Shown here: positions 36,941 to 46,541 of the stretch, one piece after another
How the letters are laid out: each line of letters starts with the position of its first letter
Numbering within the stretch: position 1 is the stretch's first letter
Source of the DNA: CAWBRT01 sp963696525
GTDB taxonomy: Bacteria; Acidobacteriota; Terriglobia; Terriglobales; Acidobacteriaceae
Length of the DNA stretch: 64,000 bases
Assembly: GCA_963696525.1 (NCBI GenBank)
Contig: CAVOKO010000003.1
Location: 1 to 64,000 of the forward strand
Direction: 5' to 3'
Translations under genes and position numbers: made by a program
Notes under the pieces: generated by a model
Seen by the model: the letters and a program-made list of their open reading frames with translations, nothing else
The model's database searches: none
Told to the model about the DNA's origin: nothing

Positions 36941-38227
36941 CTATTCGTAAGCCGTCAGCTCCTTGCCTCTGGTCTCGGGAAGACACAGCACCGCGATGAT
37001 CATGACCAGGTATGCGGCCACCCCGAATACGGCGATCGCCTTTCCCAGAGTAATTCGCACCGCGAGATAACCGACCAGCGTAGGAAACAATGCTCCGACA
37101 CCGCGCCCGAAATTGTAAGAGAATCCCTGGCCCGAACCGCGCAGCCGCGACGGAAACAGCTCAGTGAAGTATGCGCCGATCGGACTGAAACTTCCGGAGA
37201 CGAAGAATCCCAACGGGAAGCCCAGAACCAGCATCGTTGTATTGCTGATGGGCAGGAACGTATAGCATGTGACGGTAATGGCCGAACAGGCAGCATAGAG
37301 AATCAGCGATCGCTTGCGGCCAAGATAATCGGCGAGATAAGCGCCCACCATGTATCCAACCCAGGCACCGATGATGGCCACGAACGTGTACGCGCCGGTG
37401 TTCAGCACCGAAAGTTTACGTACGGTTTTTAAGAACGTGGGTAGAAACGTCGTGATGGCGTAGTAGCCCCCCTGGCAACCAGTCGCGAGCAGCGAAGTCA
37501 ACAGCGTGGTGCGCAGCATGCCTGGCGAAAAGATTTCCAGAAAGTGGCTGCTCTCGCCTTTGGATTGCATTTCTTTGCGCGTCTTGGCAAAAACATCGGG
37601 CTCGGGCACGTGACGCCGGATGTAGAACACCAGAAATGCCGGCAGAATGCCGATCCAGAACATGGCGCGCCAAGCCATCTCCGGCGGCAGAAGCTTGAAC
37701 AGCAGCATGTAGAAGATCGCCGCAACCGCCCAACCGACGGCCCAACCGCTCTGCACCGTACCAACGGCTTTGCCGCGGTGTTCGGCGCGAATGGTCTCGC
37801 CCATCAGAACCGCGCCCACGGCCCACTCACCGCCAAAACCGAGACCTTGCAGTCCGCGGGTACACAGCAATTGCCAGAACGATGTCGTAAACCCGCTGAG
37901 GAACGTAAACAGCGAGAACCACAACACCGTCCATTGCAGAACCCGTGTGCGCCCATATTTATCGGCGAGCAGTCCAGCCAGCCAGCCACCCAGCGACGAG
38001 ACCAGCAACGTCACCGTGGCCAGCAAACCCGTCTGTGGTCCACTGATGTGCCACAGGGCCATCAGGGTGGAAATCACGAAGGGATAAACCATGACATCGA
38101 GGCCGTCAAGGCCCCAGCCGCCAAAGGTCGCGACCAGAGTGCTTTTCTCAGCCTTATTCAGATCCAGAAACCAAGCTCGTTTCTGCACTTGTTCGTGTTT
38201 AGTCGGTGTATTGATGCTTGTACCCAC
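36941..38227 (-). CDS. MFS transporter, metabolite:H+ symporter (SHS/lactate-permease-like)
   Basis: A 428-residue protein with twelve helices. FGGWGLDGLDVMVYPFVIST at the N-terminus, LADKYGRTRVL, GFGGEWAVGAVLMGE and PSRLRGSGQGFSYNFGR match monocarboxylate/sialic acid-type MFS permeases (SHS or AAHS branches). Adjacency to the FAD 2-hydroxyacid dehydrogenase suggests uptake of its substrate, although the two genes converge and are not in one operon. It ends in a good intrinsic terminator. Confidence 0.82.
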   Translation of the reverse strand: MGTSINTPTKHEQVQKRAWFLDLNKAEKSTLVATFGGWGLDGLDVMVYPFVISTLMALWHISGPQTGLLATVTLLVSSLGGWLAGLLADKYGRTRVLQWTVLWFSLFTFLSGFTTSFWQLLCTRGLQGLGFGGEWAVGAVLMGETIRAEHRGKAVGTVQSGWAVGWAVAAIFYMLLFKLLPPEMAWRAMFWIGILPAFLVFYIRRHVPEPDVFAKTRKEMQSKGESSHFLEIFSPGMLRTTLLTSLLATGCQGGYYAITTFLPTFLKTVRKLSVLNTGAYTFVAIIGAWVGYMVGAYLADYLGRKRSLILYAACSAITVTCYTFLPISNTTMLVLGFPLGFFVSGSFSPIGAYFTELFPSRLRGSGQGFSYNFGRGVGALFPTLVGYLAVRITLGKAIAVFGVAAYLVMIIAVLCLPETRGKELTAYE

Positions 38228-38648
38228 GGCCCCTCCTCAAAGTCGTTCAGGCGCCTGTTCACCAGTCGCTTTCGTCGGCGTTTCACCTCAAGCACGCTTC
38301 ACTTCATACAATAATTATCAATGACTACCCTTGCCGCGCCCACGCCGCGAGCCGGAGGGCGATCCGTCGCCCATACCGCAGACGGCCCTGTGCGCCGCTT
38401 CACTAACCTTTTGCAATTGCCTGAAAATCCGATGCGGAGATGATACTCCATTTGCAGGATTGCGCGAGCCCTTTGTTCAGCCCCGCGAGGTGATGCGGCG
38501 CTTGGGGGTGCCCATTCAAGCCAAACTTGGGTGGGGCTTTCGTTCGCCAGCACAGCACACAAACTCGACAAAGGGTTGCGAATAGGCACTACGAGAACGC
38601 CAACTACCCCGTCCTAGCTTGGCTAGAACGGGGCAGCCGGCTGACGCG
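38228..38648. other. Intergenic region with a hairpin
   Basis: About 420 bases between two leftward genes. Overlapping short frames near 38300-38590 on both strands have no ribosome site and I do not accept them. A hairpin CCCCGT-CTAGC / GCTAG-ACGGGG spans 38607-38633, just past the NHL gene stop. It lacks a U run, so it may protect the mRNA end rather than terminate. Confidence 0.45.
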
Positions 38649-39935
38649 CTAGAACGAGGTAGCTATGCCTACAGGCGAAGCCTGAGTAGCTGCGCTCTCG
38701 CCGCCGGTATTAGCCGTATCGGTTACGAAATCCGCCTGCCCAAGCACCAGCGTAGCGTTCATGCCGTTGGTGAACGGAGGCGTAAAGACCAGCGTGCGGT
38801 TGTTGAAGAACCCCTTGTCGCTCACGAAGATTCTGCCGCTGCTATCGAATGCAAGCCCGTAAGTAAAGGCCAGCGTGCTCAGCCCGATGCCGCCGTTGTT
38901 GGCAGTGCCTGAGGTAAACGCTGTCGCCCCTGCTGGCTGGCCCAGCTCCACGGTGGCAGCAGCATCATTGGTCGCCAAACTTGCTTTGGGGTACATCAGC
39001 GCACGGCTGTTCGCGCTGTCAGCCACCCAGAGGTTGCCCGCTGCGTCAAACGCAAGACTAACAGGGTTGTATAGTGACGTTGCTGAGATGCCACCGTTGT
39101 TGCCAGTGGTCGAGGTAAACGCCGTGGCTGCCGGCTGACCCAGCTCCACAGTAGCGGACCCACCGGTTACCAAATTCGCCGGCGGGTACATCAGCACGCG
39201 GCTGTTGGTGCTGTCGGCCACCCAAAGGTTGCCCGCTTCGTCAAACGCAAGCCCATCTGGACTGCAGAGGGTGCTGGCATTCGCTACGGTTCCCGTTCCC
39301 TGGTTACAAAGGGAGGCGCCGGTGCTCGTCTGTCCGAGCGTCACGGTCGCAACTTCACCCGCGGTAATCGGCGCCGGATATTTCAGCACACGGCTGGTGC
39401 CGTTGTCGGCAACCCAGAGATTGCCAGCGCTGTCGATGGCCAAACCTGCTGGGCCTCCCAACCCCGTAGCGGTAGAGGCTGCGCCCGTCGCGCAAGCTGC
39501 CGTGGTTAAATTGGTTGCGCCACTCACCTGTCCGACGGCCAGGGTTGCGGCCATGCCGGTGGTGAAAGGCGGGTTGAATTGCAACACACGGCAATTGCCA
39601 GAATCGGCGACATAAAGATTGCCGGCACTGTCCACGGCAACCGCAGCAGGGAAGGCCATCGACGCTGACGTGGGTGGGTTAGGAGCCGCGTTGGCGGTAA
39701 AGTTGGCTTGCCCCAACGCCGCCGTGGCGCTTTGGCCAGTGGTGAACGGGGCGTTATACACCAGAACACGGCTATTACCCTCATCCGCCACAAACAGAAG
39801 CCGCGTTTGAGGTGGCGAAGTGAAGACGCCTCCGTTCGAACAGCCAACGCCAATGGCTAGCGCGCAGAGACATAGAATTCTGATCCAAAAGTTGTTCTTC
39901 ATTTGGTTGATGCACTCAATCCCACGGGCTGGCAT
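38649..39935 (-). CDS. NHL-repeat beta-propeller lipoprotein
   Basis: ATG 39935 is preceded by GGAGG nine bases away; an inner ATG at 39902 gives a shorter but more typical lipoprotein signal (RILCLCALAIGVGC with the lipobox Cys). The rest (about 390 residues) consists of six or so NHL-type blades, each with a version of DSAGNLYVADSGNCRVLQF alternating with an ATVELGQPAA segment. It is likely an envelope-anchored beta-propeller for protein or ligand binding. The long leader of the full frame (to 40289) is rejected. Not part of an operon. Confidence 0.78.
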   Translation of the reverse strand: MPARGIECINQMKNNFWIRILCLCALAIGVGCSNGGVFTSPPQTRLLFVADEGNSRVLVYNAPFTTGQSATAALGQANFTANAAPNPPTSASMAFPAAVAVDSAGNLYVADSGNCRVLQFNPPFTTGMAATLAVGQVSGATNLTTAACATGAASTATGLGGPAGLAIDSAGNLWVADNGTSRVLKYPAPITAGEVATVTLGQTSTGASLCNQGTGTVANASTLCSPDGLAFDEAGNLWVADSTNSRVLMYPPANLVTGGSATVELGQPAATAFTSTTGNNGGISATSLYNPVSLAFDAAGNLWVADSANSRALMYPKASLATNDAAATVELGQPAGATAFTSGTANNGGIGLSTLAFTYGLAFDSSGRIFVSDKGFFNNRTLVFTPPFTNGMNATLVLGQADFVTDTANTGGESAATQASPVGIATSF

Positions 39936-40321
39936 GTCCTTGTGCCTCCGCTTCAAATTGTTACTTCGTGACAGGACCCAGACGAATGGCCGAACGGCAT
40001 CGCTCTTATCAACGGAGGGATACTCCCTCATCGGATCAGAAAATATTGCTCTCCCGTCCGCTTGTACGGGGAGTTCCTGTTCAGCTCTGAATCGCTCGAA
40101 TTGTACTGCTCGTGAGCGGTTTTGCGCAAAGCTGCATCTGCAGATGAAAATCGCAGTGCTGCCGCGCCATTCTGGGCCAGCCCCATTCAAGCACTGAACC
40201 AGAAACGGGTCACCCGGCTGACGCCTGATCGAGAGTGAACGATCCAATATCAATCCCGCCCGGCGCGATGGAGGGAGTGAGTAATGCATCGCTCCGGCAT
40301 TCCCATTATGGGCGAAACCTC

Positions 40322-40351
40322 TTGACGCTCTCCGCCGAATTGCCTTAAAGT
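40322..40351 (+). promoter_or_regulatory. Candidate sigma70-type promoter of the threonine operon
   Basis: TTGACG at 40322-40327 and TAAAGT at 40346-40351 are spaced by 18 bases. They would start transcription about 10 bases before the leader reading frame at 40370. The rest of the gap back to 39936 shows nothing else I can name. Confidence 0.4.
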
Positions 40352-40369
40352 AAAAACTCTTTCAGGTTT

Positions 40370-40477
40370 ATGCACATTTCTCCCACACCCGGCGGCACAA
40401 TAACACGCACAGCGTGTGTGCGAACGATTAGCACATACGGCGCGCCGGGCGGAGAAGGGATCTGTAAGGGTTCATAG
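40370..40477 (+). CDS. thrL: Putative Thr/Ile-rich leader peptide of the threonine operon
   Basis: A 35-codon frame with ATG at 40370 and TAG at 40475. It encodes six Thr and four Ile; five Thr and two Ile fall within codons 10-22 (TITRTACVRTIST). The cluster overlaps a hairpin CGCACA (40406-40411) / TGTGCG (40417-40422). An intrinsic terminator follows 30 bases after the stop, and lysC-hom-thrC-thrB follows that. This is the layout of thr attenuators such as E. coli thrL. The ribosome site is weak (CAGG four bases before ATG), and I cannot prove translation. Confidence 0.55.
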   Translation: MHISPTPGGTITRTACVRTISTYGAPGGEGICKGS

Positions 40478-40506
40478 ATTAGCTCTCATAGATCGACACT
40501 CGTAAG

Positions 40507-40542
40507 ACCCACCGCATGGCCGAGCCGGTGGGTTTTTGTTTT
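40507..40542 (+). terminator. Attenuator-type intrinsic terminator before lysC
   Basis: ACCCACCG (40507-40514) pairs with CGGTGGGT (40526-40533), followed by TTTTTGTTTT. No plus-strand gene lies upstream within 3 kb other than the short leader frame, so it most likely conditions entry into lysC, which starts 43 bases later. Confidence 0.75.
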
Positions 40543-40584
40543 AGAGGCATCGCAATCATCCTTAAGCATCCTCAGGAGCCAGCA

Positions 40585-41976
40585 ATGATCGTCATGAAAT
40601 TCGGTGGTACTTCAGTCGAAGATGCGCAGGCCATTACTCGAGTGGCGTCCATCGTCGCCGGCCGTCGAGCACAAAAACCGGTAGTGGTGGTCAGCGCCAT
40701 GGGAGGCGTCACGGATGTGTTGGTCGCCATGGCGCGCGGCGCGGCCGGCACCGCTCTGCCCGCTTCGTTGCAGTCTCTGGAAGGCCTGCGCGAGCGTCAC
40801 TACGCCGCCGCCGGGCAACTGAAGGTCGCGGCGCAGGTGAATCCGCAGTTGCAATCGCTGTTTGCTTCCCTCGAAGTGGTGTTGCGCGGAATCGCCGCGC
40901 TGGGCGAACTTTCTCCCCGCACCATGGACAACGTGATGGCCTATGGGGAAATCTGTTCCAGCACGCTCGTGACGGCGGCCTTCAACGCTCTGGGAATTGA
41001 CTCCGAGCTGGTGGATTCGCGCGAATGCCTGATTACCGATTCAGCCTTCACTCGCGCCTCTCCCGACTTCGTGGCCACCAACGAGCGCATGCCGGCGAAG
41101 TTGCTCCCGCTCATCGCCCGCAACCGGGTTCCGGTGATGGGCGGCTTTATCGCCTCCAACGCCGGCGGAATCACCACCACGCTCGGCCGCGGCGGTTCCG
41201 ACTTTTCAGCCTCGATCATTGGGGCGGCTCTCTCGGCCGATTGCATCGAGATCTGGACCGACGTTCAGGGCGTCATGACCACCGATCCCCGTCTCTGTCC
41301 GAACGCCCGGAAGATCGACGAGATGAGCTTTGCCGAGGCCTCCGAGCTGGCGTATTTCGGCGCCAAAGTGTTGCATCCTTCGACGGTGATTCCGGCGGTC
41401 GAGAAAAATATTCCTGTCTACGTACTCGATTCCCGGCACCCGGAAGGCCAAGGCACCTGCATTCGCGCCCGCGCCCCGCGCTGCCAGACAACATTCCGCG
41501 CGATCGCCGCCAAGAAAAATATCACAATCATCAGCATGAAGACGACCCGCAAGCCGATGGCGTTTACCTCCCTCAAAGGCCTCTTCGAGGTGTTCGAGCG
41601 TTACAGTTTGTCGGCCGATCTGGTTTCGACCTCCGAGGCAAGCATTTCTATTGCCCTGGACTCGGCCGGAGTCCTGAGCCCTCTGGTGCAGGATTTAAAA
41701 CAATTTGGGGACGTCGAGATGGAAACAGGAAAGGCCATCGTTTGCCTGGTCAGCGAGGAGATCAGGTACAAGGTCGGGGTGGCGGCCAGCGTCTTCGGCA
41801 CGCTGGCGAGCGCCAACGTCAACATACACATGATTTCGCAGGGCGCGTCGGAGATTAATATCGGGGTTGTGATCGAGGAAAGCGACCTGCCCCAGGCGGT
41901 CAAGCATTTGCACGCCAGATTCTTCGAGCAGCCACAACCGCGGAGCGCGGCTGCCATGTGCGGAGATTCGAAATAG
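40585..41976 (+). CDS. lysC: Aspartate kinase with C-terminal ACT domains
   Basis: Start at ATG 40585 after CAGGAG; the frame opens earlier inside the terminator, which is not used. The 463-residue enzyme begins MIVMKFGGTSVED, has GFIASNAGGITTTLGRGGSDFSA for the kinase site and two ACT domains in the last 160 residues (NITIISMKTTRK, VNIHMISQGASEINIGVVI), which bind feedback inhibitors. It phosphorylates aspartate, the first step to Lys, Met and Thr. Linkage to hom-thrC-thrB and the leader above suggests it is the threonine-controlled isozyme. Confidence 0.92.
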   Translation: MIVMKFGGTSVEDAQAITRVASIVAGRRAQKPVVVVSAMGGVTDVLVAMARGAAGTALPASLQSLEGLRERHYAAAGQLKVAAQVNPQLQSLFASLEVVLRGIAALGELSPRTMDNVMAYGEICSSTLVTAAFNALGIDSELVDSRECLITDSAFTRASPDFVATNERMPAKLLPLIARNRVPVMGGFIASNAGGITTTLGRGGSDFSASIIGAALSADCIEIWTDVQGVMTTDPRLCPNARKIDEMSFAEASELAYFGAKVLHPSTVIPAVEKNIPVYVLDSRHPEGQGTCIRARAPRCQTTFRAIAAKKNITIISMKTTRKPMAFTSLKGLFEVFERYSLSADLVSTSEASISIALDSAGVLSPLVQDLKQFGDVEMETGKAIVCLVSEEIRYKVGVAASVFGTLASANVNIHMISQGASEINIGVVIEESDLPQAVKHLHARFFEQPQPRSAAAMCGDSK

Positions 41977-42182
41977 CTCCCGGCCCCAGCCAGAACCGCA
42001 CCGGATGCCCGCTGCGTCATTCGTCGCAAATGGCTCATTTGGCAGTTCGGCGTTAACCTGGAGTAGTTTGGTTCGCGACAGGTGCCATAGTTGCGCGGGT
42101 TGGGCTGGGTTGACCGGCGCTGGTAAATGCCGAGTCACACAAAAACAATTGCAGGATTTCCCACGATGTGGTGAGGTGAAGA

Positions 42183-43493
42183 GTGGCAACGTCAACCAAG
42201 GCTGCGGATTGTTCCATGCCCTATTCTGAATCGGCTCTCAAGGTTGCTATCGTCGGCTTCGGCACCGTCGGAAGCGCGGTGGCTCGCATTCTGTGTAACG
42301 AACTGACCCAGCCCTCGCTGCGCCTGACGCATGTTTTCAATCGCAACATCGAGCGCAAGAAAGTCGACTGGATTCCCGGACACGTGCGCTGGTGCGCGGA
42401 CATCGAAGAGATCCTTGCCTCCGATGCCGATGTGATGGTCGAGGTGGTGGGCGGAGTGAACCCCGCCGGCGAATGGGTAAAGCGCGCCCTCGAAAGCGGC
42501 AAATCGGTGGTGACGGCCAACAAACAACTCATCGCCCAGTGCGGAGCCGAGTTGGCCGAAGTCGCGTTCCGCGCCGGGCGGCGCCTGGCCTTCGGGGCCT
42601 CGGTCGCCGGCGGTATCCCCGTACTCTCGGGCTTGCAGGACGGCTTGGCGGGGGATCATCTTTACAAGATTCACGGCGTTCTGAACGGCACCTGCAACTA
42701 CATCCTGACCAAGATCGAGAGCACCGGCATCCCCTTCGCGCAAGCGCTGAAAGAGGCGCAGGAGGCCGGCTTTGCCGAGGCCGATCCAACCGACGATGTC
42801 GACGGCTATGACGCGCGGGCCAAGTTAGTGATCCTGGCTCGCGTCGGTTTGCGAGCCGAGGTCCGGCCCGACGAGGTCGTGTGCCATTCGATTCGCCCGG
42901 TTGAGATGATCGATTTTGCTTACGCCCACGATCTCTATCTGCGCTCCACCGTGCGCCAGATTGCGCGCGCCGAATTGCGCGTTGGCAAACTCTACGCATC
43001 GGTCGAACCGGCGATCCTGCGCCGCGATTCTCCCCTCGCGCAGCTCGAAGGCGGGCAGAATCTGGTGGTGAGCACTGGAGTTTATGGTGGCGAAACGGTG
43101 TTCTCGGGCCACGGAGCGGGTGGCAATCCGACGGCGGTCGCGGTGGTTTCCGATCTGCTCGCGGTCTCGCGCAACCGCTCGCAGGGTCTGGAAAATCTCT
43201 CCGGCGGCGCCACTTCGGCATATCCCGTCAGTCATGATTTCGTGACCCCTCACTATGTTCGTTTTACGGTTCGCGACCGTCCGGGAATTATCGCCGCTCT
43301 GGCTTCCGCATTTTCCAATCATGGAATTAATATTGAAGCAGTGCTGCAAAGACCCGATTGCGCGAAAGCGGCGCTGCCGTTCGTGATTACGCTGGAGGAA
43401 TGTAGCACCTCAAGACTGGAATCCGCGTTGAGCGAGATCGGCAAGTTCGATTTCCTGACGCAACCGCCGGTCCATCTGCCGATCCTTTCCTAG
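42183..43493 (+). CDS. hom: Homoserine dehydrogenase with ACT domain
   Basis: A GTG start at 42183 follows GAGGTGAAG. The 436-residue protein has the Rossmann motif VAIVGFGTVGSAVARIL, VTANKQLIAQ, GASVAGGIPVL, GVLNGTCNYILTKIE with the catalytic Lys, and AEADPTDDVDGYDARAKL. The C-terminal ACT domain (YVRFTVRDRPGIIAALASAFSNHGINIEAVLQ) provides Thr feedback. It reduces aspartate semialdehyde to homoserine. The 206-base gap after lysC holds no gene; thrC follows after eight bases. Confidence 0.93.
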   Translation: MATSTKAADCSMPYSESALKVAIVGFGTVGSAVARILCNELTQPSLRLTHVFNRNIERKKVDWIPGHVRWCADIEEILASDADVMVEVVGGVNPAGEWVKRALESGKSVVTANKQLIAQCGAELAEVAFRAGRRLAFGASVAGGIPVLSGLQDGLAGDHLYKIHGVLNGTCNYILTKIESTGIPFAQALKEAQEAGFAEADPTDDVDGYDARAKLVILARVGLRAEVRPDEVVCHSIRPVEMIDFAYAHDLYLRSTVRQIARAELRVGKLYASVEPAILRRDSPLAQLEGGQNLVVSTGVYGGETVFSGHGAGGNPTAVAVVSDLLAVSRNRSQGLENLSGGATSAYPVSHDFVTPHYVRFTVRDRPGIIAALASAFSNHGINIEAVLQRPDCAKAALPFVITLEECSTSRLESALSEIGKFDFLTQPPVHLPILS

Positions 43494-43501
43494 GAGCTTC
43501 G

Positions 43502-44731
43502 ATGTATTTACGATGCAGTGTCACTCAATGCGGGGCCAAGCTCGATTTGCATGACCGTGCTCTTGCCTGTCCACGTTGCGGCGATTTACTTGAGGTGGCG
43601 GTCGATCAAGTTGCCCTCGACCCGCCGGCCCTTAAGCGGCAATGGCGGGAACGGCGACTCTCCTTCGATCCCCGCGACGTCAGCGGAGTATGGCGTTTCC
43701 GCGACTTCCTTCCGGAATACCCAGCCGGCACGGTGGTTACTCTCGGCGAGGGCAATACGCCGCTGGTGCGCGGCAACCGGACGGCCCGCTTTGCCGGTCT
43801 GCGCACCCTCTGGTTTAAGCACCTGGGGTGGAATCCGACCAGCTCCTTTAAAGATTTGGGCATGACCGTCGGCATGACCGAGGCCAAGTTCGTGGGCACC
43901 AAGGCGGTCGGTTGCGCTTCCACCGGTAACACCTCCGCCTCGCTCGCCGCTTATGCCGCGCGCGCCGGACTGATCGCCAAAGTCTACTTGCCCGCTGGGC
44001 AGATCTCGATGAACAAGCTGGCGCAGGCGCTCGACTATGGAGCGGAGCTGATCGAAATCCCCGGCAGCTTCGACGATGCGCTGAACGCTTTGTTGGCAGT
44101 CGGTCAACCCGGACCTTTATTTTCTGAACTCGATTAATCCCTTCCGTCTCGAAGGCCAGAAGACGGCCATGTTCGAACTGCTCGAACAGCTCGCATGGAA
44201 CATCCCCGATTACCTGATTGTTCCCGGCGGCAATCTCGGCAACTCCTCCGCCTTCGGCAAGGCCTTCGAAGAGCTGTAAGCATTTCGGCCTCGTCGAAAA
44301 GGTTCCCAAGATGATCGTGGTGCAGGCGGAAGGGGCCAATCCCTTTGCCCGCATGTGGCGCTCGGGCTCGCGCCAACTGGTGCCGCTCGACAAGCCGGAA
44401 ACCGTGGCCACCGCCATCCGCATCGGCAACCCGCGCTCGTGGAAGAAATCCCTGCGCGGCGTCGAATTCACTGGCGGCTTCGTCATGGATGTGACCGACG
44501 AAGAGATCGGCGAAGCCAAAGCCATGATCGGGCAGGACGGCATCGGCTGCGAACCGGCCTCGGCAACTACCCTCGCCGGGCTGCGCAAGCTGCGCTCCGA
44601 AGGCACACTCGATCCCGATGCGGTGGTCGTCGCCATGCTCACCGGACACGTGCTTGAAGGACACGGACTACGTAATCAAGCACCGCAAAAAGTCCGGATC
44701 GAAAGAGGCGGCCGAAGTCCATGTCAAGTAA
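43502..44731 (+). CDS. thrC: Threonine synthase (three frameshifts)
   Basis: About 408 residues after deleting one base each near 44102, 44276 and 44656. It starts with a zinc-ribbon-like pair of Cys motifs (CSVTQC, CPRCGDLL), then TLGEGNTPLV, the PLP Lys in SSFKDLGM, CASTGNTSASLAAYAA, LNSINPFRLEGQKT, VPGGNLGNSSAFGKAFEEL, the PLP-site segment AEGANPFARM and LTGHVLKDTDYV. It converts O-phosphohomoserine to threonine. Three separate frame breaks in an essential pathway gene within an otherwise intact operon look like sequence errors. It overlaps thrB by 11 bases. Confidence 0.88.
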
Positions 44732-45674
44732 CGAACCCATGAATCAGGCGCGACCCGCGGAACTGGAGATCAAGGTTCCGGGCTCGATCGCCAATCTTGG
44801 ACCGGGCTTCGATACTCTTGGCCTCGCCGTGCAGCTTTACCTGCGCCTGCAAGTGCGGCTTACCGGAGGCGATAACGACCTCCAGTTCGAGTTTCTCAAT
44901 CAGCAGCTCGATGGCGAAAACTACATCGAGCGCGCCTTCCGCTTTCTGGCTGTGCAACATGGAGGCTCGTTCCCTTCCATGTCGGTCCAGGTCATCAGCG
45001 ACATCCCGATGAAAGGCGGCCTGGGCAGCAGCGCCGCCGCCACCGTCGCCGGACTGCGTCTTTATGAGGCAATCTTCAGCCCGCTGCCCTCGCAGGGGCT
45101 GCTGAACGCGGCCTGCCACCTGGAGGGTCATCCCGACAATGTGGCCGCCGCCCTGCTCGGCGGACTGACCGCCAGTTGCCAGCTCTCCGACGGCTCCGCC
45201 TTTGCGGCGCGCCTGCACTGGCCGGAATCGTTATGCTGCATCGTGCTGACGCCGCAACTGGCGCTCGCCACTTCGGCAGCTCGCAGCGTTTTGCCGCAAC
45301 GGCTGCCGCGCGCCGACGCTATCTTCAATCTGCAGCGCATCGCCCTGCTGTTGCAGGCCTTGCAGAGCGGCGAATTTTCGATGCTGCGGGAAGCCTTCCA
45401 GGATCGCATGCATCAGCCCTACCGCGAGCCTCTGGTACCGGGACTCAAGGATGCGCTCTCGCTCGAGCACCCCGACCTCCTCGGGGTATGCCTGAGCGGA
45501 GCGGGCCCGTCCATCGCTGCCTTTGCCGAAAACAACCTGGACGCAATCGAAGAGTTGCTCGCCAAGTCGTACGCGCGGGTTGGCATCCCCTTCAAAATCC
45601 GTAAGCTCAGCGTCCACCAGAATTGCGAACGCGCCGGCGACGTCGCCGTCAACACCAATCGCTGCTGCGTTTGA
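44721..45674 (+). CDS. thrB: Homoserine kinase (GHMP family)
   Basis: The 317-residue kinase has VPGSIANLGPGFDTLGLAV at the N-terminus, the ATP loop PMKGGLGSSAAATVAGL near residue 97 and the C-terminal LSGAGPSIAAFAE. It phosphorylates homoserine for ThrC. The start at 44721 lies inside the thrC end; a second ATG at 44739 is equally possible. It closes the lysC-hom-thrC-thrB operon. Confidence 0.92.
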   Translation: MSSNEPMNQARPAELEIKVPGSIANLGPGFDTLGLAVQLYLRLQVRLTGGDNDLQFEFLNQQLDGENYIERAFRFLAVQHGGSFPSMSVQVISDIPMKGGLGSSAAATVAGLRLYEAIFSPLPSQGLLNAACHLEGHPDNVAAALLGGLTASCQLSDGSAFAARLHWPESLCCIVLTPQLALATSAARSVLPQRLPRADAIFNLQRIALLLQALQSGEFSMLREAFQDRMHQPYREPLVPGLKDALSLEHPDLLGVCLSGAGPSIAAFAENNLDAIEELLAKSYARVGIPFKIRKLSVHQNCERAGDVAVNTNRCCV

Positions 45675-45915
45675 GCGCCCCGCCGCGGCGATACCTTCTC
45701 TCCGATACTCTGGTCTGATTCGCCTACGCAGAGTCACTCTTTTGCATCCCGTGATCCATCAAAATCATCTGTTATAACGACAATCGTTATGCCGGAGTAT
45801 TTCGTTTCCCGGTCCCACGATTCGAGGCGCTAGGGTCCCCGGCAAGGCCGCCATTGGCTTGTTGGGATGAGGGAGAGATGGGCTTTCCCGCAACCGATTT
45901 CACCGGGAGACAAAC

Positions 45916-46410
45916 ATGTTCAGAAGGATTTTCAAGACCAACAATGACTACTTCCTCACCATTGCCCGCCTGATCCTGGGCGTAGTGTTTTTCGTCCACG
46001 GCGCGCAGAAGATGCTGGGCTGGTATGGCGGCCATGGGTTCGGTGCCACCATGGCCATGTTCACGGGTAAAATGCACCTTCCCGTTCTATTTGCCTTTCT
46101 GGCCATCGCGGCCGAGTTCTTTGGTGGCCTGGGCCTGATCGTGGGACTGCTGGGGCGCATCGCGTCTTTCGGAATCATGTGCAACATGGCGGTTGCTATT
46201 GCCATGGTTCACCGCCATGTCGGCTTCTTCATGAACTGGTCGGGTACCCAACGGGGCGAAGGTTATGAATTTCATCTGCTGGCCTTGGGCCTCGGCGCGG
46301 TCATTCTCATCAAGGGTTCGGGTGCCCTCTCCATCGACCGATGGTTGAGCGACCGGGGCAGCTCGGGCGTGGTGAAGATGTATCGGTCCGCACTTCGCAA
46401 AACTGCATAG
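45916..46410 (+). CDS. DoxX-family membrane protein
   Basis: A 164-residue protein with four hydrophobic helices and the DoxX pattern ARLILGVVFFVHGAQKMLGWYGG ... LAIAAEFFGGLGLIVGLLGRIAS ... GEGYEFHLLALGLG. A GGGAG ribosome site precedes the ATG. Family members are linked to thiosulfate:quinone reduction or redox stress, but most are uncharacterised. It has its own promoter space of about 240 bases and is followed by a repeat fragment. Confidence 0.8.
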   Translation: MFRRIFKTNNDYFLTIARLILGVVFFVHGAQKMLGWYGGHGFGATMAMFTGKMHLPVLFAFLAIAAEFFGGLGLIVGLLGRIASFGIMCNMAVAIAMVHRHVGFFMNWSGTQRGEGYEFHLLALGLGAVILIKGSGALSIDRWLSDRGSSGVVKMYRSALRKTA

Positions 46411-46431
46411 GCAGCGGCGAAACCTTTTGAA

Positions 46432-46470
46432 GTGTCATCCCGAGCGAGCCTAGCGAGCGAAAGATCCTAG
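46432..46470. repeat. Partial copy of the palindromic element end
   Basis: GTGTCATCCCGAGCGAGC (46432-46449) followed by GCGAGCGAAAGATCC matches the left end of the elements at 20524 and 26641. No right end is present. Confidence 0.5.
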
Positions 46471-46541
46471 AAACAAGGCTCTCGGGCAGCTTTGGAAACG
46501 ACGCACCGACCACGCAATCGGTTCGGCAGCTTGGAACCGCC

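Noticed and set aside
38299..38589. Overlapping short frames on both strands between the permease and NHL genes
   Set aside because: No ribosome site, no recognisable domain; treated as intergenic.
40370..40540. Known lysine or SAM riboswitch before lysC
   Set aside because: I could not find the conserved core sequences of either class; the Thr-rich frame explains the terminator better.
40507..40542. Terminator belonging to an upstream plus-strand gene
   Set aside because: No plus-strand gene ends upstream except the short leader frame; the nearest large gene is on the minus strand.
43502..44731. thrC as a pseudogene
   Set aside because: Catalytic motifs are intact and three isolated one-base insertions restore the frame; identical error type occurs in other genes of the window.
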